A stretch of DNA of 64,000 bases from Isotricha intestinalis (lineage: Eukaryota; Ciliophora; Litostomatea; Vestibuliferida; Isotrichidae), in the NCBI GenBank assembly GCA_023807065.1, contig JAJJLU010000343.1, positions 22,864 through 86,863 of the forward strand, given 5' to 3'. A program made the position numbers and the translations under genes. The notes under the pieces are model-generated. The model saw nothing but the letters and a program-made list of their open reading frames with translations. It made no database searches and was not told where the DNA came from. Positions 1 to 11,023 of this stretch are shown here, piece after piece (the first letter of the stretch is position 1; the number at the start of each line of letters is the position of its first letter).

Positions 1-217
1 TAAATGCAAATTGAACTTCATTGGTTATTGTTATTAATAATAAGAAAAGATAAAGATAAGACATTTTTTTTTAAATAAATATTTTTTAATAATAATATTA
101 TTGATAAAGAAGAAAACATGTTTTAATAGTTTGATTATTTTATTTAATTATAAATATAATATTTTTATATAGTTAATTTAATTATAATTGTTTTGAATTT
201 ATAAAAGATAAATAAAT

Positions 218-2545
218 TTAGATTTTTCCAAATTGTTTTTCAAAAATACTTTCAATATCATTTTCATTTTGAACTAACATAGTATAAGTATTAAAAAATA
301 ATTCTTTAATTTTATCAAATTGATAAGAAGATTTAGAAATATTAATACTAGAAATAGGGTCAATAAAAATAGGAACTTTAGACAATTCATGAGTAATAAT
401 ATAAGGATTATTATTAGTAATATCAATAATAGTATTAGTATAATTAAATACAAAGCCATAAAATCTTAATAAATCAAGTAATAATTCTCCTAAATTTAAT
501 TTATTATTATTATAATTATTATTACTTTTAAGTAACTTTATATTTGAAGCAACCATAATAAAAATAGAATGTGAAGATAAACCTCCTTCAAAAACTTTAT
601 TTAAATGATTTTTATGAATTAATTTTTTAATTATTAAAGTCAAAGGTTTAATTTCAGGATTTTTTTTTATTATATTTGTATAATAATTAATAATATTTTT
701 TGTGTTTTCCAAATCAAAAGTTAAATCAACTTTAGTTTTAATATTATATTGATTAATAACTAATTTTAATATAGGAACAGAAGTAGAAGTAATTGGAATT
801 AAATTTTCAAATTTTGAATCATAAGATAAAAAATTATTTAAATCATTAATTAACTTTTCTTTAGATAAATTTTTTATTTTTTCTTCATTAATAAGATTAA
901 TAGATATATCAATATCACTTGATTCAATTTCCATTCCTGTTGAATATGAACCATAAATTTCTATTGAAATTTCACATTGAAAACATTCTTTAATTTTTTG
1001 ACATAAATATAATATATTATTATATTTTAATTCTTTTATTGATATTAAGGAATTTGTCATTTGAGTTATACTTGTTATTATTAAGTTATGTAATTTTTCT
1101 AGTTTTTTTGGATTTTGAATTGGTTTTATGTTTATTGATTTAAAATTGTTGTTGTTAAAAAAATTTGCTTTTATTTTTTTTATTTCTTTTTGTGTTAATT
1201 TATAATCTTTTATTGCTATTTTTTTTTTCTCATTTTTTAATAAAATTTCTTTATTTTCTTCTATTTTTTTATCTTCATTTTTTTCTATTATATCTTCAGA
1301 TATTTTTTCTTTATTATTCTTTTCTTCTATTATTTCTTTTTCTTTTAATTTTATTTCTTCAATAATATTTTTTTTTTCTATGTTTATAATATTTTCATTC
1401 TTATTATCATTATTATTATTATTCAAATCTTTAGGTTCTTCTTTTTTTTCTTCTTCTATTAATTTCTCTTTTTTACTTTTTTTTTTCTTTTTTTTCCCAT
1501 TATTTTTCTTTTTATTATTATTTTCATTTTCTTGATTAAATTCATCAATAAAATCATTTAAATATTTTTCATACCCTAATTTATATAATTCTTTTAAAAT
1601 TCTTTGTTCAATTTCAAATTCATAAGAATCTAAATCACTAAAAGAACAAAAAGAAAATTCATCAATAATTTTATCATCTCTATCTTCACCTAATCTTTTC
1701 ATATATTTTTCTAATAAAACCTCTAAATTAACTTCTTTCTTTTCCAATGATTTAATAGGAGAATCATTATTATTAAAAAAATATTTATTTGTATCTTTAA
1801 CTTGTGATTTTTTTTTTTCAATTGTCTCTTTAATTAAATTATTTAAATCAAGAATTTTTTCTATTGATTCACTATCTTTACTTAAACTATCTAAATATGT
1901 TTTTATTATTTTTTTTTTTTCAAAGAAATCTTCATATAATTCATTTTGACTATTATTTTTTTTATTATAAAGATAATAATTTATATTTAATATAATTTCA
2001 AAATGAGCAACAATTATTTCTGGTAAAGAATAAAAATCTTTTATTTTAAACCAAGAAGGATATTTACATTTAAATATTTGTTGTTTTGGTTCAAATTCTA
2101 CTTTAGTCATAGTTGAAAAAAATTTGTTTTTTGAAAATAAATCAAGATAATAAACAAATAAAAATTTATTAGAAAAACAATCTACATTTAAAGTAATTGT
2201 ATCATTTTCTTCTTTTATAGAATAAAATCTAATTTCTTTTAAAAATAATTGTTGTGCCATTTTTTCTTCTTGAATAATTAAATTATTTTCAATTCGATTC
2301 TCAAATTTTTTCAAAGATTCAATATTATAATCATCATTATCAAAAGTTAATTTAAATTTTCTTTTATTTGTATAATTATAATACATTTTTTTAATTAATT
2401 CACATAATTTAACATTTGTTATTGAAAAAGCAATAATTTTATCATCTGAATTTAATTCATATATCCATTTTATTATTTCTTCTCTTGATGCATATTTATA
2501 ATTTATTGAATTTTCATCATAATTGTGTATTTGAAAAGAATTCAT
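218..2545 (-). CDS. Non-canonical poly(A) polymerase-like nucleotidyltransferase (TRF4/PAPD family)
   Basis: A 775-residue protein whose C-terminal third is a DNA polymerase beta-type nucleotidyltransferase. The motif YGSYSTG is followed by SSDIDISI, which gives the metal-binding Asp pair D544/D546. A third acidic residue is D607, in KVDLTFD. A PAP-associated domain follows with the typical GELLLDLLRFYGFVF sequence near residues 680-700. Known members add nucleotides, usually A or U, to RNA 3' ends in nucleus or cytoplasm. The first 340 residues match nothing I recognise. Residues about 340-460 are a Lys/Glu/Asn-rich charged linker, much longer than in yeast Trf4. The catalytic triad looks intact, so activity is likely, but substrate and added base cannot be told. 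The start is the first ATG, MNSFQIH, and the stop is TAA. The family call is firm; the exact subfamily is not. Confidence 0.8.
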   Translation of the reverse strand: MNSFQIHNYDENSINYKYASREEIIKWIYELNSDDKIIAFSITNVKLCELIKKMYYNYTNKRKFKLTFDNDDYNIESLKKFENRIENNLIIQEEKMAQQLFLKEIRFYSIKEENDTITLNVDCFSNKFLFVYYLDLFSKNKFFSTMTKVEFEPKQQIFKCKYPSWFKIKDFYSLPEIIVAHFEIILNINYYLYNKKNNSQNELYEDFFEKKKIIKTYLDSLSKDSESIEKILDLNNLIKETIEKKKSQVKDTNKYFFNNNDSPIKSLEKKEVNLEVLLEKYMKRLGEDRDDKIIDEFSFCSFSDLDSYEFEIEQRILKELYKLGYEKYLNDFIDEFNQENENNNKKKNNGKKKKKKSKKEKLIEEEKKEEPKDLNNNNNDNKNENIINIEKKNIIEEIKLKEKEIIEEKNNKEKISEDIIEKNEDKKIEENKEILLKNEKKKIAIKDYKLTQKEIKKIKANFFNNNNFKSINIKPIQNPKKLEKLHNLIITSITQMTNSLISIKELKYNNILYLCQKIKECFQCEISIEIYGSYSTGMEIESSDIDISINLINEEKIKNLSKEKLINDLNNFLSYDSKFENLIPITSTSVPILKLVINQYNIKTKVDLTFDLENTKNIINYYTNIIKKNPEIKPLTLIIKKLIHKNHLNKVFEGGLSSHSIFIMVASNIKLLKSNNNYNNNKLNLGELLLDLLRFYGFVFNYTNTIIDITNNNPYIITHELSKVPIFIDPISSINISKSSYQFDKIKELFFNTYTMLVQNENDIESIFEKQFGKI

Positions 2546-2677
2546 TTTTAATCAATTAAAATTATCTTTTTATAAAAGATAACAATTAATTTTTTTTATT
2601 TTTTTGAAAAAAGAAACAAATTTAAAAATTAATTTAAATAAAGGAAAATATGAAATAATTAAATAAAATTTTGTTCT

Positions 2678-5488
2678 TTAATTTAATTTATCTGTTTTAA
2701 TTTCATTTTCTTGAATTGAACTATCTTTAATTTCAAAATTTGATTCTGGAAAAATTTTTTCAATTAACTTAAAATGAGGTAAATTATTTCTTCCTCGCAT
2801 AAAATATTTTTTTTGATATAATTCCTTAATTTCATCTAAATGATTAAACCAAAAAGGTAAAATATTCCAATTAATGATATTATATAAAATATTAAGAATA
2901 ATAATAGCAGAAATAAAAATAATTAATTTAATTTCAAAAGGAAAATCAGGTAAAAAATAATTATCTCCAAAAACAATTAATCCAACATTAATAAATAAAC
3001 TTAAATAAATTAAAGCATGAATAATAGTATTAAAAATTTCTAATCCAATACTCATTCCAATAAAAGAAACTCTTTCTAAATAAAATATTTTATAAGTATC
3101 ACATAATCTTTCAAAATAAATAAGTAAAAAAACAAATAAAGGAGTTAAAGGAGAAGCAACACTAAAAAATATAATATAACCAAAATGAATAATAATTTTA
3201 CTATATTCAACCATAATATTATCATATGAATCACTTATCATTTGATGTTCTAAATTATGAATAATAATATCTTTATTTATATTTTTTTTTACTATTAATT
3301 TTCTAGCTCTTTGTCTTAAAAAAGGAATTCCTATTTCCATAAAATCAAAAAAAAAAGTCATTAAATGATTAGTTTGTAAATGAATTCTAATTTCTTCAAA
3401 ACAAGAATCATTACCTTCATAACCTATACATTCTTCAATTGGTTTACCTAGAAATTGAGTTTTTTTTAAGAAAGCTATATAAAATACTGAAAAATAATTA
3501 TTTATTATATCAAACATTATTGATTTTACTGCAAGAGAATTTTTACTTAAATAATCTTTTTGATAATTTTCCCAATTATTTAATGATTTTGCTATATTGT
3601 AATATATATAATTTAATAATTTAATTTGAATACTATTTGCCATTGATATAAAATAATTTATCATTGTTGAATATCTTGAATATGTTTGAAGTAAAAATAA
3701 TTTTGTTGAAAAAATAAAATATACACAAAACATTGTCATTATTAACATTATAAATAATACTATATATGATATTATTGTTTTAAATTTTTTGATTATTGGA
3801 TTTATATAAGGAAAATCATGATAAAACATTAATTTTTTAGTTGAATCTGGAATAAAATCTTCTCTATCTGGTTCTGAATGAGAAAATTTATCTGTTCCCC
3901 AAATATAATTATATATTTTTTCTTTTTGAATCCATTGTTTATAAAATAATGATGCCCATAAAATTATTAATGTACCATATATAAAGTGATTTAATTCTTC
4001 ATTTTCTTCTCTTATTATATATAATTTATAATTTAATAATAAACATATAATTGTAGGAAAAATTAACCATTTTATAAAATTTGTAATCCAAAGAAAATAA
4101 TATGATACTGTTTCTCCATAAAAATTTCTTATATTCATGAAAAATTCCATATTTTTTCCATACGAAAAAATATTTAAATTTCTTATAATTAAATTTTTAA
4201 AAGATAATTTATCTTGATAACTAACATAATTTCTCATAATTATAATATATTTTAATAATTGTTCATCAATCATATAATTAATTTTAATTATTTTATCAAC
4301 AGTATTATAAATAATTCTAATTTTATCAATATTTCTAAATTTAGAGCATTTATTACAAAAATCATCATAATCAATAGAAATATTACATTCATGATAATCA
4401 TCATTATTTTCATATCTTTGAAATTTTTCTTCTTTTTCATTTTCAAATTTGAAATAAGGAGACCAATGAAGAGAATTTTCAATTTTTAAATCAGAATATT
4501 TTAAAGGAATCCATTCTTTAACAATTAAATTTTTACTCTTTGAATTTGTTATTAACTTTCCTAATTCAAAAGATGAATTTTCAGTTGATAATTTATCTTT
4601 ATTTTTTATTTTTTCATATTCATTTGAATAAAATTGATATTTATATGCATAATTTTTTAATTTTAATTCATATTCATTAAATTCTGCTAATTTACTTAAT
4701 TGTTCTTCATTTCCAAAAATTGAAATACAAAAAGAATTTGGTAATTTTGTAAATTGTAATTTTAATTGTAAACCTGTATAATATTTAATTATTCTACAAA
4801 AAATAAGAATAAAATCTTCATAAGTAAAATAATAATAATCAACTAAATTATTAATTACTATTTTATGAAAAATTTCATTCATTTTTTCATAATATTCAGG
4901 ATTTTTTTTCTTTAATTCATTAGATTTATTTTTTTTAGAAATATCAATAATAACTTCAATTAATTCTTCTGCAATATTTTCAAAATTTTCAAATAAATGA
5001 TGTAAATGTCTTAAAATTTTTTTAGTCAGATGATTTCTTTTAATAATTTCAATAGATTTATGATTTTCATCGAAATTATTTAATTCTTCATCTTCATCAA
5101 TAATATCATTATCTAATTCTAAATCTATCTCTTTGAAAAAACCGGATAAAGTTTTTATTCCAAGAATTCCTTTTAATTCAATATGATTAACATTATATTT
5201 ATCATAAAAACTTTTTGGACAATTAAAAAATAATTTTATATGTGCTAATCCTTCTTCTGGTTCTTTTGAATTTAATAAAGAAAAAATTCCATTTGGATAA
5301 ATTGAACATATATTATTTCCTATTAATTCAGAACTATTTTTTTATATATATAATATTATTTACACTGAAAGATTATTTTGAATTGATATTATTTGAGCAA
5401 ATAAATTATTTACTATTATTGGATTTGAACTTTTATTTATTTCTTCATTATTTTCTTTCTCATCTTTTAATTTTATTGATTCAAGCAT
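2678..5488 (-). CDS. Anoctamin/TMEM16-like membrane protein, two exons
   Basis: The product is about 926 residues after removal of a 30-nt intron at 5334-5363. The open frame that begins at 4882 is only part of the gene: the frame stays open upstream without a stop to 5333, and then joins an exon starting at ATG 5488 (MLESIKLKDEK). The C-terminal half has about eight hydrophobic segments and anoctamin landmarks. These include a long Asn/Tyr-rich loop (GYEGNDSCFEEIR), an EYSKIIIHFGYI helix followed by SPLTPLFVFLLIYFERLCDTYK, where the Glu-rich calcium-binding helices lie, and a late GDNYFLPDF. Family members are calcium-gated chloride channels or phospholipid scramblases in plasma membrane or endomembranes, and which applies here is not visible. 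It is divergently arranged with the cyclin-like gene, with starts less than 100 bp apart. Confidence 0.75.
5334..5363 (-). other. Spliceosomal intron, 30 nt, in the anoctamin-like gene
   Basis: On the minus strand it starts GTAAATAATA and ends AAAAAAATAG. It lies between ...ATCTTTCAGT and TTCTGAATTA. It is phase 2 and its length is a multiple of three. Retention gives an in-frame TAA at once (GTG TAA). Removal joins IQNNLSV to SELIGNNIC in frame, and both sides are coding-like. Found by reading both frames; no transcript evidence is available. Confidence 0.8.
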
Positions 5489-5555
5489 TTGAAATGAAAA
5501 AATTTTATTATTTTATTTTATATTATTGAATTAATTAAATATAAATAATGATGAT

Positions 5556-7236
5556 ATGAAAATGTTAATAAAAAAAATTATATAAATATATTAAAATTAA
5601 ACTTAAAATTCTCAAAAAAAAAAATTTTAATGATATTCTTATTTTAGATTCAATTTTTGATGAAAGTGAAAAAACAAATAAAAAAAATATTCTAATTTCT
5701 ACAAATTTGAAAGTCAAATATTCAAATGAAAAAAAATTAAGACAAAAATTTTTTAGAAGTGATTTTAAAAATAAAAAAATAAAAGAAGAAAGTATATTAA
5801 AATATAAAAATTATAATTTAACAACAGGGAAAAATTTATATGATAAAGAGAATTCTTCAATATATTCAAATTTAATAATAGCTAAAAATTTATTAAATAA
5901 ATTTAATTCATGTTCACAAAAAAGTGAATTGGTAATAAATATATTAGAAAATTCTTCTTTACAAAGTAATAATTATTACATAAATAATTCAGAAGAATTA
6001 ATAGATTATTTATCAGTTAATAATACAATAAATTATGAAGAAAATAATATAAAAACACCAACAAAAAATTTTAATATAGAAAAAAAAAATATATTTTCAA
6101 CTCCAAAAGATAAAATAAAAGTATTTAAAGTAAATTCTTTCATTTCAAAAAATAAAGAAAAAAATTTAAATAACTCAAATTCAATATCATTATCATTGTC
6201 AAGAAGTAATATTAAAGAAGAAAATTTAGAAATTCAAACAATATATGATTTAGAATTTTATAATAATTTATTAAAGTATGAAAAAGAAAAAAAAAAAATA
6301 AATCCAAATTATATGAAAATATATTATCCAAAAATAAACTGGGAAGATAGAAGAAAAATAATAAATTGGATAATGGAAATTACAGAAGAATTTGCTTTTA
6401 AAAGAGATACTTTTCATTATTCAATTTATTATTTTGATTTAATTTTATCAAATGAAAATTTTGGAAAAGAAAAAAATTTAAATTTTGATTTTTTAAAATT
6501 AATAGCAATAACATGTCTTTCAATTTCAGCAAAAATTGAAGAAATACAAATCCCAAAATTAAGTGAATATATTCAATCTTTAGAAAATAATTCTTTTGAA
6601 GTTGAAGATATAATAATATTAGAAAAAGAAATAGTAAATTTATTAAATTGGAAAATAATACCAATTACAATTAATATTTGGTTAAATTGGTATATTTGTC
6701 AATGGGATTTATTTATTGAAACTGTTGATAATATTAAAAAGCAATTTTTAAATTTTTTTTCTGAAGAAAAAATTCTCTTTTTTAAAAAATCTGATGATAA
6801 TTCTTATTATAATTTTAGAAAAATTACTCAAATTATTGATTTAATTCAATTAGATGAAAAACATTTTTTTTTTGATGATAGATATTTAATTGCTGCTTCT
6901 ATTTTTCTTCTTTTATCTTTAAATTTTCATTTTGAATTTAATTTTGAACAAAAAGAAATTATTCTTCAAAATGAAAAAATCAAAAAATTAATTTTTAATG
7001 TTTATAATAATTTCATTCAACAAAGTTTTGATTATAATTTTTCTGATAAACAATTAATTGATTCTATTAAATATGTTTTTCAATTTAAAAATTTTAATTT
7101 TTCTTTTGAATTACCTTTAATTTATCAAGTTGAACAAAAAGATTTTGAAAATGGAAATTATGAAGATTTTATTACTTATCAAACTTATAATGAAGGAAAT
7201 TTAGAATTTTTAAATCAAATTTATGGGAGATCTTAA
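5556..7236 (+). CDS. Cyclin-box protein (A/B/E-like cyclin); 5' end uncertain
   Basis: The frame is open from 5572 to the TAA at 7236 (about 554 codons). The cyclin N-box is clear. NWEDRRKIINWIMEITEEF corresponds to the MR..LvdWl.ev start helix and is followed by LKLIAITCLSISAKIEE. A less conserved C-box follows. Mitotic or G1/S cyclins activate CDKs. The N-terminal part is Asn/Lys-rich with possible CDK sites (KTPTK, FSTPKDK). There is no in-frame ATG before 6313, right at the box. The best upstream start is ATG 5556 or 5562 (MKML), which is one base out of frame with the body across a run of seven A at 5571-5577. Either the assembly has a one-base homopolymer error there, or translation starts elsewhere. 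The product is a cyclin with good confidence; the start is a guess. Confidence 0.7.
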
Positions 7237-7592
7237 TTTAAATATTTGTTTTTCTTTTATTTTATTTTTAATTAATATGTTTTATATTTAAAATAATATT
7301 TTGAATTGTAAAATAAATTATTTTTTTATCATTATTTATTTTCAAAATAAAAATAAAAAGAATAGAAAATAAACTTAATATCTTTAATAATTATTTTTTA
7401 GAAATGATGATAAAGTATATTAATTTTAATTCAACAAATACAAAAATTTAAAGATAATTTTTTATATCTTTTCTAAAAGTTTATATATAAATAATATTCT
7501 TGAAATTTCATTATTCAATATTTATTAATATTAATTTTTTATTATATTAAATAAAAAAACAAGATTAACTTTTTTTTATTAATAAACTTTAA
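7237..7592. other. Intergenic, 356 bp
   Basis: AT-only-looking spacer between two plus-strand genes. No gene, RNA-like fold or repeat stands out beyond A and T runs. It must hold the 3' end of the cyclin-like gene and the promoter of the next gene. Confidence 0.5.
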
Positions 7593-9857
7593 ATGAACGA
7601 TAATTTGCCTGATGGAAAATATTTAAACATTGGTACATTTAGAGTTTCAACTTTAGTTTTAAATTTAGAAGATTTAGAAGATGAAAAAGAGTTTATCAAT
7701 TTATTTATAAAAGGTTTGGAAATAGGATATCGAAGTTTTCATTTAGGAAAAAATAATATAAAATTTTTATTTGAAAATAAAGAAATAGAAGAAAAAGTAA
7801 AGAATTTAAATAAAAAAATTGAACAAAATGAAAAAAACGAACGAAATGAAAAAAATGAACAAAACAAAACAAATGAACAAAATGAAAAAATTGTAATATT
7901 TATAGAAATAAATAATGATAATATATTAGAAATCATAAAGAACAATAATTCAACAAAAAAAGAACAATTTAATTTTTGTTGTTTATTAAATCATGATAAA
8001 GTTTACAAAAAAGAAAAAAAAGATAATATAATTTATGGACAATATAATGGTTCAACTCTTCCTGATGGTAAAGATATATTAATAAATAAAATAGAATTCA
8101 ATCCTTTCTTTTTCAAAGATTTACCTAAACAAACATTATCTAAATCTATTTTTTGTGGAAACAATGAATTATTATTACATAATAAAATTGTAAAAAAAAT
8201 TTCTGAAAAATACAAAAAATCAGTTTATCAAATAATAATTAAATGGAACATTCAAAAAGATAATTGTGTTTTAATAAAAACAACTGAAGAAAAATTTTTA
8301 AAAGAAGATTTTGATGTTTTTGATTTTAAACTGGAACAAAAAGAAATGGAAAAAATTAATAGTTTAAAAAATGTATTTAATTTAATTAAATTCGAAAAAG
8401 ATTTTAAAAAAAGAAAATATATAAAATGTTTAAATGGAAATTGTCCTTTTCCAGTATTAATTAAATTTAAATATAATAATAAAATAATAGTTTCATGTAG
8501 AGCAAATCATGAAAACGAATATAATTCATTAAAAGACTATTTTTTAGAATATAATAATAAAAAAACAATTTTTAAATGTGATGAATGTAAAAATTCTCTT
8601 TATGAATCAGAAGAAAAAAAATATTGTAATATATGTGATAATTATTTTCATGATAATAATAAAGAATGTTTACATTATCATTATTTATTTTATCCAATAG
8701 GAATATTAAATTTATGTCCTTTTCATTATCAAAAAATTCAATCCTTTTATAAAAGTGATACTGGATTTGAAAAAGGAATTTGTAAAGAATGCATTGAACA
8801 ATTTAATATTCAAAATCAAGAAGAATTTCATTTTTTAGATGAAAAAGAAGAATCTTTGTTGAACTTTTTAAAAAATTGTGATTTAATTATTTGTCAAAAT
8901 GAAAAATATTTAATTGAACAATATTTTTATTTTAAAAATGAAAAAATTGAAAATTTTGAAGTGATTCAAAGTGCAAAAAATCTTTTGTCAATTTATCCAA
9001 AAATAATTGGTGATTTTTATTTTGGTGAAAATCAAAAAGTTCAAAGACGTCAATTCAACGACAATATAAATCAAAATACCATTCTATTTTTAATAATAAA
9101 TAATGATGAATATATAACATATGATCAAGATTCAAATGTTAAATTATTTGCATTTAAAGAAAATACAGATTTTCAAGAAACTATAAATTATGGGAATTAT
9201 AATTTAAAAAATATATTATTTGAAAAAAATTCCTTAATAATATTAACAAAAGAGAAATATATAATTTTTCATGATTATTTAAACAAAGAAAATAAAGAAG
9301 AAAAGAATTATAAAGATATAATATATGCTTCCAATGCAATTTTAGTAGAAGATACTTTAGAAAATAAAATAGATATAAAAGAAAAAGATGAAAATAATGG
9401 ATTTATTACTAAAGTTCCAATAAGAAATAAAACTCTTGAAGATTTTATTATGATTTATGATAAAAATAACGAAAATAATATGATAAATGAAAACAATGGT
9501 GATTTATCATTTTTATATTATTATAAAAAAGATTCATTTATCTTTAATTTTACTTTTCAAAATTTTAAATCTTTTAATTTTATTAATAATAAAAAAACTG
9601 AATCTATCTTCCAAAGAATAATTCCTTATAATTGCAATGTTATTTTCTTCTTGACTTACGATTTTGATATTTATTATTGGAAATTAGATGATAATGAAAA
9701 CGATGATTTTAGAATATTTAAAACAAGTGATGAAGTCTTTGAATTATGTAAAACTTGTAAAAATATTTTCCTTTCAGGGCAATCTTTAGTCTTATACACT
9801 CCTGAAGGAATCACTTCTGAAAAATATGTTTCAATAAGTGATTTAATTACCAGTTAA
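7593..9857 (+). CDS. Degenerate aldo-keto-reductase-like domain fused to a Cys/His-rich domain
   Basis: 754 residues. Residues 1-60 and 190-265 resemble the two ends of an aldo-keto reductase barrel. NIGTF and GLEIGYRSFHLG match the G-T-F and G-Y-R-h-I-D-T-A region. KISEKYKKSVYQIIIKWNIQ, followed by VLIKTT and FDFKLEQKEMEKINSL, matches the C-terminal cofactor region. The catalytic Asp is replaced (His50 in the aligned position), and the middle is largely lost or replaced by an imperfect NEKNERNEKNEQN repeat (about 79-100), so it should be catalytically dead. Residues 285-415 hold paired Cys/His sets (CDEC, CNIC, CKEC, several HYH/FHY), probably zinc-binding. The last 300 residues are unrecognised. 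An intact aldo-keto reductase lies at 49.6 kb. The reductase relation rests on motif order alone. Confidence 0.5.
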   Translation: MNDNLPDGKYLNIGTFRVSTLVLNLEDLEDEKEFINLFIKGLEIGYRSFHLGKNNIKFLFENKEIEEKVKNLNKKIEQNEKNERNEKNEQNKTNEQNEKIVIFIEINNDNILEIIKNNNSTKKEQFNFCCLLNHDKVYKKEKKDNIIYGQYNGSTLPDGKDILINKIEFNPFFFKDLPKQTLSKSIFCGNNELLLHNKIVKKISEKYKKSVYQIIIKWNIQKDNCVLIKTTEEKFLKEDFDVFDFKLEQKEMEKINSLKNVFNLIKFEKDFKKRKYIKCLNGNCPFPVLIKFKYNNKIIVSCRANHENEYNSLKDYFLEYNNKKTIFKCDECKNSLYESEEKKYCNICDNYFHDNNKECLHYHYLFYPIGILNLCPFHYQKIQSFYKSDTGFEKGICKECIEQFNIQNQEEFHFLDEKEESLLNFLKNCDLIICQNEKYLIEQYFYFKNEKIENFEVIQSAKNLLSIYPKIIGDFYFGENQKVQRRQFNDNINQNTILFLIINNDEYITYDQDSNVKLFAFKENTDFQETINYGNYNLKNILFEKNSLIILTKEKYIIFHDYLNKENKEEKNYKDIIYASNAILVEDTLENKIDIKEKDENNGFITKVPIRNKTLEDFIMIYDKNNENNMINENNGDLSFLYYYKKDSFIFNFTFQNFKSFNFINNKKTESIFQRIIPYNCNVIFFLTYDFDIYYWKLDDNENDDFRIFKTSDEVFELCKTCKNIFLSGQSLVLYTPEGITSEKYVSISDLITS

Positions 9858-10400
9858 TAAATTTGAGTTATTAAATTTTAAACATTAATTTATATTACTC
9901 AAATAAATTTTTTTATTAAAAAAAATACTATTTTATAAAAAATAAATATAATATAATATGAGATAAGGCTGGAAAAATAATTTTTATATTTCCACAAAAA
10001 ATTTGGGAATCTTATTTTAAAATTTTAAAAATTTAAGAAATTATAACTTTTAATATTTTTATGAAATTTTTTTGATTGTTTAATTTCTTTATTTGAGAAA
10101 ACTTCAGAAAAAAGCACTTTTTTTTATATATTATTTAATATATAACTTCACTATTAATTTTATTTTTTACATATTTTTACTCTTTTTTACATTTTAATAT
10201 CTTTCTATGTTCAAATATATAAAAAGATATTGAAATATGCAATAAATAAAAAATATATAAGTTAACCTGAAATCAAAAATTAATAAAATCAATTAATAAA
10301 AAAAATTAAATAATAATTTATTTGAAAAAAAAAAAATATATAAATGTGTTAATTGATTATTTTTTATTTTCTTAAATATTTAATTTTAAATAAAAATAAA
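9858..10400. other. Intergenic between convergent genes, 543 bp
   Basis: Lies between two 3' ends. Around 9969-9999 a stem could form (TGGAAA pairing with TTTCCA), within a slightly more G-containing patch that starts GAGATAAGGCTGG. This could be 3' UTR structure or a small RNA, and I cannot support either. The rest is A/T runs. Confidence 0.3.
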
Positions 10401-10898
10401 TTATAAATCACTAGTTTTTCCTTCTTTCTTTTTTTTTTCTTCATTTTTCATATTTTTTTCAAATTCTTGTAAATTTGTATTAGATAAAACTTTTCCAAAA
10501 ATTTCTTGAATTTTTTCTTGTTTCAAATAATCTTTAATTTTATCAACTTCAATTGTATCAGGAACTTCTTTTAATAAAAGTGCAACAACTTGATTTAAAA
10601 GTAAATTAAACATTTTTTGTTCTTCTCCTTCTAAAATTTTTTTTTCTTCTTTTTTTTCAACTTCTTCTTTTCCTTCATCAAATAATTTTCTAAAAATTTT
10701 CTCAAATTGAGATTTATTTATTGTATTTTCTTTATCTAAATTTTCTGATTTAAGAATCATTTTAATTCTTTCTTCTAATTGTTTTTCTTCTAATGAACCA
10801 TTTTTCTTTTCTTCACATTTTATTATTAAAATTATTAATAAAAATGAAAAAAATGATGTTTTCATTTTTTTAATTAAAATTAATTTAAAAAATCCCAT
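10401..10898 (-). CDS. Small signal-peptide protein with degenerate EF-hand-like segment and GKTSDL tail
   Basis: Reads as 165 residues from ATG 10898. The second Met (residue 12, ATG at 10865) is followed directly by a typical signal peptide, TSFFSFLLIILIIKC, so the mature start is probably there, giving 154 residues. The body is very rich in Glu and Lys. The stretch NLDKENTINKSQFEKIF has the shape of an EF-hand loop and exiting helix but lacks most calcium ligands. The protein ends GKTSDL; another signal-peptide protein in this window (48863-49426) ends GKISDL. With no membrane segment, it is likely lumenal or secreted. No family is recognised. Confidence 0.65.
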   Translation of the reverse strand: MGFFKLILIKKMKTSFFSFLLIILIIKCEEKKNGSLEEKQLEERIKMILKSENLDKENTINKSQFEKIFRKLFDEGKEEVEKKEEKKILEGEEQKMFNLLLNQVVALLLKEVPDTIEVDKIKDYLKQEKIQEIFGKVLSNTNLQEFEKNMKNEEKKKKEGKTSDL

Positions 10899-11023
10899 TA
10901 AATATCATTAAACAATAAGTTAAATAAAATAAATTGAAAAACACTCATTATCTATAAATAAAATAATATTTAAATTATATTTTCATATAAAAATACATAA
11001 AATAATGAAAAAATAAATAAAAA

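Noticed and set aside
5564..5647. An 84-nt GT...TTTTAG intron to give the cyclin gene a start codon
   Set aside because: The phase is wrong: joining at 5563/5648 gives an early TGA. Length and donor (GTTAAT) also differ from the three supported introns.
9969..9999. Hairpin TGGAAA/TTTCCA as a terminator or snRNA stem
   Set aside because: Six base pairs with a 13-base A/T loop are expected by chance in this composition, and no Sm-site or box motif was matched with confidence.
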